Source: an uncultured Atopobiaceae bacterium (GTDB lineage Bacteria > Actinomycetota > Coriobacteriia > Coriobacteriales > Atopobiaceae). Taken from it: a stretch of 23,041 nucleotides of DNA. Shown in pieces: positions 13,926 through 20,362 of this stretch. The notes under the pieces are model-generated. The model did no database searches. It saw only the letters and a list, made by a program, of their open reading frames with translations, and had not been told where the DNA came from. Every line of letters starts with the position of its first letter. Within the stretch, counting starts at the first letter, position 1. The position numbers and the translations under genes are program-made. The stretch is taken from positions 1 to 23,041 of the forward strand of contig CALUJT010000006.1 in the NCBI GenBank assembly GCA_944321005.1, in the 5' to 3' direction.

Positions 13926-14765
13926 TTACGCGTTGAGGTACAGGTTGACGATCTCGGCGTACTCCTCGGGGTAGAAGCCGATCTCGCCGGTGAAGCGGGT
14001 GAGGGCGATGAGGCCACCGTCGATCTCCGGGATGCCGGCGAGCATCTCGGCGTTGTCGGACTTGAGGCCGCCGCCGTAGACCACGTCCACGTTGGGCACG
14101 ACGCTCTTGACGAGGCGCGCGACCTTGGTGATGTAGGGGGCGTCCGCCGGCGTCTTGCCGGGGCCGATGCTCCAGACGGGCTCGTAGGCGATGCGCGCGC
14201 CGGTGAGGTCCGCGCCCTCGAGGCCCTGGGTCACCTGGGCGGTGAGGACGGCCTCCCAGTCGTCGACCTCCTCCTCGCGCTCGCCCATGCAGAAGAGGAC
14301 CTTGAGTCCGGCGGCCTGAGCGGCGCGGACCTCGCGGGAGAGGATGCGGCTCACCGCGGCCTCCACCTCTGCCGGGTCCGCCCCGGCCTCGCCCATGACG
14401 GCGCGCAGGTTCATGCGCTCCTCGCAGTGGCCGACAAGCGCCCAGGTGCAGCCGAGCTGCGCCACCGAGTTGCCGGTGCGCAGCGTGGTGAAGGCCCCGA
14501 AGTTGCCGCCGGGGGCGGTGTCTGCCACGTGCACGCCCTGGCAGCCTATGCCGAGCGGGCTGCCCTCGGCGCCGGCGCAGGCGCCCACGAGGTGGGCCTC
14601 GGGGAGAAACGCGGCGAACTCCGCGACGTCGGCGTACTTCTCGGCCACGCCCCTGATGGAGGACGCCACGGCCTCGCCCCAGCGGGCGGGCTCCGCGAGG
14701 CGGTTCACGCCGCCGCGCTCCGGCGCTATGTCAAAGCGCTTGAGGTTGAGGAAGATGTGCTTCAT
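13926..14765 (-). CDS. tpiA: Triosephosphate isomerase family protein (divergent)
   Basis: Predicted to interconvert dihydroxyacetone phosphate and glyceraldehyde-3-phosphate or a close analogue. The 279-residue TIM barrel keeps the catalytic set: N7 and K9 (NLK in place of the usual NWK), H113 in VGHCEER (usual GHSERR), E195 in AYEPVWSIGPGK with flexible loop 6 intact, and the phosphate-binding GGGLKSDN near 231. The Ser after the catalytic His is Cys114 and the C-terminal phosphate loop (GGLIALTRFTG) differs from the usual GALVGGASL. It is about 25 residues longer than typical TIM. ATG 14765 has GGAG at suitable spacing. TIM homologues also act on erythrulose phosphate, so a non-standard substrate is possible in this sugar operon. 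Confidence 0.87.
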   Translation of the reverse strand: MKHIFLNLKRFDIAPERGGVNRLAEPARWGEAVASSIRGVAEKYADVAEFAAFLPEAHLVGACAGAEGSPLGIGCQGVHVADTAPGGNFGAFTTLRTGNSVAQLGCTWALVGHCEERMNLRAVMGEAGADPAEVEAAVSRILSREVRAAQAAGLKVLFCMGEREEEVDDWEAVLTAQVTQGLEGADLTGARIAYEPVWSIGPGKTPADAPYITKVARLVKSVVPNVDVVYGGGLKSDNAEMLAGIPEIDGGLIALTRFTGEIGFYPEEYAEIVNLYLNA

Positions 14766-14800
14766 GGGGACTCCAATCTGTAGGTTCGGTCACCGGGGCG

Positions 14801-15967
14801 TCACACGAAGCTCGCGAAGCGCGGCAGCGCCGGCCCCAGCAGCGGGCGGCACCAGCTGCGGAAGGCCTCGGTCACGCCCGTGCCGCGCTCGTTGATGAAC
14901 TCGTCCGGCACGGTGCGCTCGTCCAGCATGACCTTTTCTATGGGGATGCGGACGAGACGTGCCTCGTAGGGCGCGGTCGAGACGCGCTCGATGCCCACCA
15001 TCTTGCCGGAGTCACCCTCGAGCACGGCGCGCGTGGCCTCGCGCCCGCACGCGATGGCCTCCTCGCGGTCGACGGGGCTCTGCCAGGCGATGGAGGCGCG
15101 GCCGATGAGGCCGGGCTTCTCGGAGCGCGCCTTGTAGCCGAGCTCGGAGATCACGAGCTTGGCCAGGTGTGCGGAGACGTCGCCGAAGTACGTGGCGCGG
15201 CCCACGGTCATGAGGGGAGGTGCCACGGGGGTGCCGTCCGCCGTGTGCACGCCCTCGCTCACCACCACCACGCCCGAGCCCTTCTCGTCTATGAGGCGCT
15301 GGGCGTCGTCCAGGAAGGCGCGCTCGTCGAATGCGCGCTCGGGCAGGTAGATGAGGTCGGGGCCGCCGGTGCCGGACTCGTCCGCGAAGCAGCTCGCCGC
15401 GGTGACCCAGCCGGCGTTTCTGCCCATGGCCTCCACCACCACGATGTGGATTGGCAGGCCCCGCACGTCGCAGCAGATGGCGGACGTGGTGGCCGCCATG
15501 TAGCGCGCCGCGCTCGCGAAGCCGGGGGCGTGGTCGGTGACCGCGATGTCGTTGTCCATGGTCTTGGGGATGCCCACCACGTCGATGGGCACGCCCTCCT
15601 CGTGGCAGGCGCGCCAGATCTTGCCGCAGGTGTCCATCGTGCCGTTGCCGCCGGTGCACAGGAGCCAGCGCACGCCCTGCCCGTCGAGCGCGTGGGCGAG
15701 CTCGCGGTAGTCCTCGTCCTCGAGGGGCTTGCGGCTGGTGCCTATGGCAGAGGAGGGCGAGAAGGGCAGGAGGTCGAGCTTGTCGCGCGGGACCTGACGG
15801 AAGTCCACGAGCCTGCCCTCGGTGATGCCGCCCACGCCGCCCAGGGCGCCGAGCACGCGGCCCACGCCGGGGGTGGAGAGCGCCTCGTCCACCGCGCCGT
15901 AGAGCGACGCGTTGATGACGGCGGTGGGGCCGCCGCCGTGGACGACGAGAAGGCCGTCGGCCGCCAT
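14801..15967 (-). CDS. pfk: 6-phosphofructokinase family protein
   Basis: Phosphorylates fructose-6-phosphate or a related ketose-phosphate at C1. Key motifs in the 388-residue protein: GGGPTAVINASLYG (11-24), GGNGTMDT (106-113), PKTMDND (134-140, catalytic D138), and MGRNAGW in the substrate site. The equivalent of E. coli G104 is G109, which favours ATP. The equivalent of G124 is K135, the residue usual in pyrophosphate-dependent enzymes. The GGPTAVIN start is typical of the PPi-PFK-like branch. The phosphate donor is therefore unresolved. ATG 15967 starts 2 bases after the aldolase stop, with GGCGGGG inside the aldolase end as a possible ribosome site, so the two are translationally coupled. 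Confidence 0.88.
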   Translation of the reverse strand: MAADGLLVVHGGGPTAVINASLYGAVDEALSTPGVGRVLGALGGVGGITEGRLVDFRQVPRDKLDLLPFSPSSAIGTSRKPLEDEDYRELAHALDGQGVRWLLCTGGNGTMDTCGKIWRACHEEGVPIDVVGIPKTMDNDIAVTDHAPGFASAARYMAATTSAICCDVRGLPIHIVVVEAMGRNAGWVTAASCFADESGTGGPDLIYLPERAFDERAFLDDAQRLIDEKGSGVVVVSEGVHTADGTPVAPPLMTVGRATYFGDVSAHLAKLVISELGYKARSEKPGLIGRASIAWQSPVDREEAIACGREATRAVLEGDSGKMVGIERVSTAPYEARLVRIPIEKVMLDERTVPDEFINERGTGVTEAFRSWCRPLLGPALPRFASFV

Positions 15968-15969
15968 GG

Positions 15970-17127
15970 CTAGATCCCCGCCTTCTCGTAGCGCTCGGCC
16001 ATCTCCTCAAGGGTGACGGTCTCGACGTCCGGGTAGTGGCCGAAGCTGCCGAACTCCACGATCAGGGTGGCCACGGCCTCCTTCACGCCCGCCTCGATGG
16101 CGGCCACGAGGGCGGCGCGGTCGTCGTCCTCCACCACGCCGTACATGACGGTGTCGTAGACGGGCGGCAGGAAGGCGCGCGGGTCGGGGTTCTCCGGGTG
16201 CTCCTTGAGGAGCTGGTAGACGCCGCCGATCGAGGGGCTCTCCTGGAGCTCCGGGCGCGTGGCGAAGAGCTCGCGCATGTTGCGGGTCACGGCGAGGCGG
16301 ATGTCCGTGTCAACGTTGATCTTGTTGATGCCGGCGGGGATGGCGGCCTTGAGCTCGGCGAGGCTGATGCCGTAGGCGTTCTTGATGTCGCCGCCCAGGG
16401 CGTTGATCTCGCGCACGATGTAGGCGGGGACGGTGGAGGAGCCGTGGCTCACGAGCGCGCAGTCGAGCCCCTCGTGGGCGAGGCACTCGCGGATGGCGAT
16501 GGGGATCTCGCGGCGCAGCTTCACGTCCTTGCCCTTGGAGGGGCCGTGCATGGTGCCGTAGCTGATGGCGAGGGCGTCGACCTTGGTGCTGCGCACGAAC
16601 TCGACCGCGGTGAGCGGGTTGGTGTAGGTGCTCGAGGCGGCGAAGACGTGGTCCTCCACGCCGGCCAGCACGCCGAGCTCGCCCTCGACGGAGACGCCGC
16701 GCGGGTGGGCGTACTTCACGACCTCGCGCGTGAGCTCCATGTTCTCCTCGAGCGGCAGGGAGGAGCCGTCGATCATGACGGAGGTGTAGCCGCCCGCGAT
16801 GGCGGCCTTGACGCTCTCCATGTCACGACCGTGGTCGAGGTGCAGGACCACGGGGATGGGGCTCTTCTCGCCGTACTTCTTCACGGCGTCGCCGATGTTC
16901 TTGGCGCCGACGATCTTGTCCTCGACGGTGCCGTTGGCAAAGTCCGCGCGACCGCCCATGAATGCGTTGGCGAGGTCGGCGCCCTGCAGGATGGCGGCGC
17001 TCCTCAGCATCTCGTGCACCTCGATGACTGCCTTTGCCTGGCAGACGGCGTTGACGTTGAACGCGCCCTGGGCGTAGCCCCCCTTGCGTGCGGCGTCCAG
17101 AACGGGCTTGAGCGGTACGAGTGCCAT
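15970..17127 (-). CDS. fba: Class II fructose/tagatose-bisphosphate-type aldolase
   Basis: Zinc-dependent cleavage of a ketose-1,6-bisphosphate to dihydroxyacetone phosphate and an aldehyde phosphate. In the 385 residues: GAFNVN (21-26), catalytic Asp and zinc His in LHLDHGRD (D98, H99), VEGELG (148-152), zinc His H194 in SYGTMHG, H228 in VSHGSS, and the phosphate/substrate motif NVDTDIR (271-277). Compact class II enzymes have about 285-305 residues; this has a C-terminal extension of roughly 75 residues ending EEMAERYEKAGI. Its start (ATG 17127) has AAGGAG 9 bases upstream. It is the first enzyme gene after the regulator. Fructose- and tagatose-bisphosphate aldolases cannot be told apart safely by these motifs. 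Confidence 0.9.
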   Translation of the reverse strand: MALVPLKPVLDAARKGGYAQGAFNVNAVCQAKAVIEVHEMLRSAAILQGADLANAFMGGRADFANGTVEDKIVGAKNIGDAVKKYGEKSPIPVVLHLDHGRDMESVKAAIAGGYTSVMIDGSSLPLEENMELTREVVKYAHPRGVSVEGELGVLAGVEDHVFAASSTYTNPLTAVEFVRSTKVDALAISYGTMHGPSKGKDVKLRREIPIAIRECLAHEGLDCALVSHGSSTVPAYIVREINALGGDIKNAYGISLAELKAAIPAGINKINVDTDIRLAVTRNMRELFATRPELQESPSIGGVYQLLKEHPENPDPRAFLPPVYDTVMYGVVEDDDRAALVAAIEAGVKEAVATLIVEFGSFGHYPDVETVTLEEMAERYEKAGI

Positions 17128-17172
17128 GCGACCATCTCCTTGTTCGGGCCCGGCTTCCCGGGCGCTTCCTGT

Positions 17173-17210
17173 GACGTGCCTTGTCTTGTCCAGTCGTGCG
17201 ACGTGCCTTG
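17173..17210. promoter_or_regulatory. Direct repeat upstream of the aldolase gene
   Basis: GACGTGCCTTG occurs exactly at 17173-17183 and 17200-17210, 27 bases apart, in the 121-base gap between lacI and the aldolase gene. Between them lies GTCGTGCGAC. This could be a regulator site or an internal promoter region. No clear -35/-10 pair was seen. Confidence 0.35.
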
Positions 17211-17234
17211 CGAGCTTCTCGGAGCAGACGGGGA

Positions 17235-17267
17235 CGAGCCCCGCCCGCTTAGTGCTGACGGGGCTCG
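17235..17267 (-). terminator. Hairpin at the 3' end of the LacI gene
   Basis: CGAGCCCCG (17235-17243) pairs with CGGGGCTCG (17259-17267), a perfect 9-bp stem with a 15-base loop that contains the lacI stop codon. It lacks a T-run. It could weaken read-through from the regulator into the enzyme genes or stabilise the downstream mRNA. Confidence 0.4.
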
Positions 17268-18307
17268 AGCCTGGGCTCGATGACGTTGGTGAGCTTGATG
17301 ATGCGAGCCGAGGGGGCGTTGCCCCGCATGAGGGAGAGGATCTCCTCCGCGCAGGCGATGCCGGTCTCGTAGTTGGGGAGGCGCGTGTAGAAGTCTGCCG
17401 CGAGCCAGCTCTCCCCGTTGTTGGCGAGTTCCGCGTAGACGAGGCGCCGCTCCGGCGCCACCTTGCGGAAGAAGTGCGTCCAGGTGGCCCAGCTCGTGAT
17501 CACGGCGTCTCCGTCGCGCGCCTCCCCGAGCACCCCGCGCGCGGACTCCATGAGCTCCTCGCTCAGCTTGAGGCCGTCCTCGGTGTTGCCCACGGTGTAG
17601 CGCTCGTCCCAGACGTCGATGTTGTGCAGGTCGATGGGGGCCTCGCGCACGAGGAGCCCTGCGCCGGAGGTCTCGCACATGTCGCGCACGCCCTGCTCGC
17701 GCAGGCGCTCCTGGGCGGTGTCTATCTGCGGCCTGAGGTAGATCACGCGGCGGCACCCGCGCTCGAGCACGCGCGACGTTATGAGGCGCGCGCCGCCGCG
17801 GTAGTCGAGGTCCACGGTGCTGTAGGTGTCTGCCTGCTGCTGGCAGTCAAAGACCACGAGCGGGGCCGACTCGTCCGAGAGGACCTTCAGGCTCTCGGCG
17901 TCCGGCCCCTCGTTCTCGATGCCGATGAATATGATGCCGCCCACGCGCCCGGCGAGGTACGCGCTCGCGTAGTCCGCGTGACCCAGGGCGTCCGTCCTGT
18001 TGCCAAGGAGAAGGACGTTGTAGTCGTCCTCCTCGAGGCGGGTCTGGATGCCGTAGGCCATCTGGCTGAAGCGGGGGACCGAGAGGTTTCTCCTCAGGAC
18101 CACGCCCACGCAGGGGACGTTGCGGCTCCTGAGCGTGCGCGCGTGCGCGTTGGGCATGTAGTTGAGGCGCCGCGCGGCCTGGAGGACGCGCCGGCGCGTC
18201 TCCGGGCGGATGGACTGGCCGGGGGTGTTGTTGATCACATAGGAGACGGTCGCCGCGGTGACCCCGGCCTCCTGCGCCACGTCCTTGAGCGTCGTCCGCT
18301 TGCGCAT
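17249..18307 (-). CDS. LacI-family transcriptional regulator
   Basis: A 352-residue repressor. The N-terminal HTH (TLKDVAQEAGVTAATVSYVIN, residues 6-26 from this start) is followed by the hinge helix region NYMPNAHARTLRSR and a periplasmic-binding-like effector domain (about 65-345) starting VGVVLRRN. I chose ATG 18307 because GGAGGC lies 5 bases upstream and the HTH begins right after it, as in the family; a GTG at 18334 would add 9 residues. It heads the operon of sugar-phosphate enzymes and faces an ABC-transporter operon across a 415-base gap that carries CG-centred palindromes suited to a LacI-type protein. It probably controls one or both operons in response to a sugar or sugar phosphate; the effector is unknown. 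Confidence 0.93.
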   Translation of the reverse strand: MRKRTTLKDVAQEAGVTAATVSYVINNTPGQSIRPETRRRVLQAARRLNYMPNAHARTLRSRNVPCVGVVLRRNLSVPRFSQMAYGIQTRLEEDDYNVLLLGNRTDALGHADYASAYLAGRVGGIIFIGIENEGPDAESLKVLSDESAPLVVFDCQQQADTYSTVDLDYRGGARLITSRVLERGCRRVIYLRPQIDTAQERLREQGVRDMCETSGAGLLVREAPIDLHNIDVWDERYTVGNTEDGLKLSEELMESARGVLGEARDGDAVITSWATWTHFFRKVAPERRLVYAELANNGESWLAADFYTRLPNYETGIACAEEILSLMRGNAPSARIIKLTNVIEPRLEPRQH

Positions 18308-18329
18308 TGCCGCCTCCAATCTCCCCATT

Positions 18330-18351
18330 CTCACTTTTTCGATTAAGTGAG
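18330..18351. promoter_or_regulatory. Operator-like palindrome A (centre 18340/18341)
   Basis: Arms CTCACTT (18330-18336) and AAGTGAG (18345-18351) are exact and flank a central TCGA; 9 of 11 base pairs match. It ends 22 bases before the lacI ATG. A CG-centred palindrome is the usual LacI-family operator shape, so autoregulation is likely. A possible -10 (TACTAT, minus strand) lies directly beside it; no convincing -35 was found. Confidence 0.6.
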
Positions 18352-18373
18352 ATAGTACCTGTTTACCATGACA

Positions 18374-18411
18374 CAGCGCTTACGGCCACCAAAACTTGGA
18401 GAAAAGCGCTG
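18374..18411. promoter_or_regulatory. Pair of AGCGCT operator-like sites
   Basis: CAGCGCTT (18374-18381) and AAGCGCTG (18404-18411) are exact inverted copies, and each contains the CG-centred palindrome AGCGCT. The centres are 30 bases apart, about three helical turns, which would allow two bound dimers on the same DNA face. Confidence 0.5.
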
Positions 18412-18438
18412 ACGGGCAAAAAACGACCGTTTATCGAG

Positions 18439-18452
18439 GTTAACGGGTTAAC
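18439..18452. promoter_or_regulatory. GTTAAC-GG-GTTAAC palindrome
   Basis: Two copies of the self-complementary GTTAAC separated by GG, in the middle of the divergent control region. It may be a site for another regulator. No match to a named site is claimed. Confidence 0.3.
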
Positions 18453-18542
18453 AAGTGCTGAGTGGTATCAAATTGTCCATGAGCGGACCTGACGGAAAGT
18501 TTACTCTAGGAATTCCCTCAAGCCTGTGTTTACATGTCAGTA

Positions 18543-18560
18543 ACTTAATCGTTTGAGTGA
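18543..18560. promoter_or_regulatory. Operator-like palindrome B (centre 18550/18551)
   Basis: ACTTAATC/GTTTGAGT, with 6 of 8 pairs matching around a central CG. Read on the plus strand it shares ACTTAATCG, four free bases and AGTGA with site A read on the minus strand (14 of 18 positions). It lies about 160 bases upstream of the ABC permease start. The rest of the gap down to 18722 holds no gene and no clear promoter that I can see. Confidence 0.5.
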
Positions 18561-18722
18561 CGGGACGATTAGGCCAGACGAGTTCCGCGTTCTTCTCGGC
18601 GTGTTCGATCGCTTAGATCTTTGGTACGTAGCACGTGCGTTAGCCCGGATGCTCTCGTCGCACCTCAGGGAGTCCTCGGCAGGGGGAGAGGCGACGGCGG
18701 GATGGAACGAAGGAGGCCGTAA

Positions 18723-19502
18723 TTGAAAGAGAAGAAAGTACCCATCTGGAGTAAGGTGCCAAGCTGGGCTTGGGCACTCATCTCCCTGGCGCTGGCGATA
18801 GCCCTGTGGCTCGCCGCCTCCGGTACGTGGCCGGCGGTCTTTGCGTCTCCCGACAAGGTCCTCGCTGCCTTCCTCGAGCGCGCCCAGAGCGGTCTTCTCT
18901 GGGAGCACGTCTGGGCGTCGGTCTCTCGCGTCCTCACGGGCTTTGGCATAGCCTTCGTGGTGTCCATCCCGGTGGCCTTCCTCATGGCGTGGTACGACCC
19001 GTTCCGCCACGTCGTGGAGCCCTGGATCCAGTTCATCCGCAACATCCCGCCGCTGGCCTACGTCTTCCTGATCATCGCCGCTCTCGGCATCGGTCAGACC
19101 TCCAAGATCACGGTCATCTTCATCGCGGCGTTCCTGGTCATGGTCATCACCATCTATCAGGGCGTCAAGGGCGTGGACGTCACGCTCATCAAGGCGGCGC
19201 GCGTGCTGGGCGCCACGCAGAAGGACATCTTCTTCAAGGTCACCATCCCCGCCTCGACGCCGTTCATCCTCGTCGCTGCGCGCCTGGGCCTCTCCACCTC
19301 GCTCACCACGCTCATGGCGTCGGAGATCGTGGGCGGCGACAAGGGCATCGGCATGATGATCCAGCAGGCGAGCGGCTACTACCAGATGGACGTCGTGCTC
19401 CTGGGCATCATCATGCTCGGCATCATCGGCATCTGCTTCGAGAAGATCGTCCGCTACCTTGAGAGGAGGTTCACGGGATGGCAGGAAACGATTCAGCAGT
19501 AA
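18723..19502 (+). CDS. ABC transporter permease (SsuC/TauC/ThiX type)
   Basis: The 259-residue membrane subunit of an importer of the sulfonate/nitrate/taurine-type family. It begins with a TTG codon: AGGAGG (18711-18716) lies 6 bases upstream, the first helix follows at once (WALISLALAIALWLAAS), and no ATG is available nearby. About five or six membrane segments can be read. The permease coupling motif is seen around EAARVLGAT-like KAARVLGATQKDIFFKV (EAA loop), followed by IPASTPFIL and the late motif ASEIVGGDKGIGMMI, which is characteristic of this family. Its last 25 bases overlap the ATPase gene. Substrate cannot be read from the permease. Confidence 0.9.
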   Translation: MKEKKVPIWSKVPSWAWALISLALAIALWLAASGTWPAVFASPDKVLAAFLERAQSGLLWEHVWASVSRVLTGFGIAFVVSIPVAFLMAWYDPFRHVVEPWIQFIRNIPPLAYVFLIIAALGIGQTSKITVIFIAAFLVMVITIYQGVKGVDVTLIKAARVLGATQKDIFFKVTIPASTPFILVAARLGLSTSLTTLMASEIVGGDKGIGMMIQQASGYYQMDVVLLGIIMLGIIGICFEKIVRYLERRFTGWQETIQQ

Positions 19503-20269
19503 AGGTCCACATCGAGAACGTGGTCAAGAAGTTCAACACCCGCAAGGGCGAGGTGGTTGCCCTCAACGGCGCCAACTTCGACATCCACGAGAACGAGTTC
19601 GTGTGCGTCGTCGGGCCGTCCGGCTGCGGCAAGTCCACGCTCCTGAACATCATCGGCGGCCTCGAGGAGCCCACCGAGGGCCGCGTCCTGGTGGACGGCC
19701 AGGAGGTCACCGGCCCCGGCCCTGACCGCGGCATCGTCTTCCAGCAGTACGCGCTCTTCCCGTGGCTCACGGTCCTCGAGAACGTCAAGTTTGGCCTCAA
19801 GCTCCAGGGCAAGTCCGACAAGGAGGCCGAGGAGATCGCGCTCAAGTACATCAAGCTCGTCGAGCTCCAGGACTTCGTGCACTCCTATCCCAAGGAGCTC
19901 TCGGGCGGCATGAAGCAGCGCGTTGCCATCGCTCGCGCCTACGCGGTCAACCCCAAGGTCCTGCTCATGGACGAGCCCTTCGGCGCCCTTGACGCGCAGA
20001 CGCGCACCCAGCTCCAGTCCGAGCTGCTCGAGACCTGGGAGAAGGAGCAGAAGACCTGCTTCTTCATCACCCACGACGTCGAGGAGGCCATCATCCTCGC
20101 CCAGCGCGTCATCATCATGTACGCGCGCCCGGGCCGCGTGAAGGAGATCGTGGACATCGACATCCCGTATCCCCGCACGCAGGAGACCAAGATGACCCCG
20201 CGCTTCCTCGAGCTGAAGAACCACATCTGGAGCCAGGTCTACCAGGAGTACCTCTCCGTCCGCAAGTAG
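19478..20269 (+). CDS. ABC transporter ATP-binding protein (SsuB/TauB type)
   Basis: The 263-residue ATPase that powers the importer. Walker A GPSGCGKST is at 46-54, the Q-loop at FQQYALFPW (88-96), the signature LSGGMKQR at 141-148, Walker B VLLMDEP at 161-167 with D-loop GALD, and the H-loop in FFITHDVEEA. The C-terminal part (PRTQETKMTPRF...) is as in the nitrate/sulfonate/taurine group. Its start overlaps the permease gene by 25 bases, and GAGAGGAGG at about 19460 serves as the ribosome site, so the two subunits are made together. Confidence 0.93.
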   Translation: MAGNDSAVKVHIENVVKKFNTRKGEVVALNGANFDIHENEFVCVVGPSGCGKSTLLNIIGGLEEPTEGRVLVDGQEVTGPGPDRGIVFQQYALFPWLTVLENVKFGLKLQGKSDKEAEEIALKYIKLVELQDFVHSYPKELSGGMKQRVAIARAYAVNPKVLLMDEPFGALDAQTRTQLQSELLETWEKEQKTCFFITHDVEEAIILAQRVIIMYARPGRVKEIVDIDIPYPRTQETKMTPRFLELKNHIWSQVYQEYLSVRK

Positions 20270-20287
20270 GGCAGGACAGCGCAAGAC

Positions 20288-20345
20288 GATGCGGGGCTCC
20301 CCGCATCTGGAAAGGGAGGGAAGCGAACACAGGAGACTCGCTTCC
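20288..20345 (+). promoter_or_regulatory. Two intercistronic hairpins before the binding-protein gene
   Basis: Hairpin 1 is GATGCGGGG (20288-20296) with CCCCGCATC (20299-20307); a loop of at least four bases leaves 8 pairs. Hairpin 2 is GGAAGCGA (20319-20326) with TCGCTTCC (20338-20345), loop 11 bases, ending just before the ribosome site of the binding-protein gene. Such structures often set different expression or mRNA stability for the binding protein relative to the membrane subunits. No T-run follows. Confidence 0.5.
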
Positions 20346-20362
20346 AGGAGAAAGGAAACGAT

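Noticed and set aside
16036..17283. Open plus-strand frame of 415 codons
   Set aside because: Antisense to the class II aldolase gene; no motif.
18307..18492. Open plus-strand frame of 61 codons in the divergent gap
   Set aside because: No ribosome site, no homology I recognise, and it overlaps all the operator-like palindromes.
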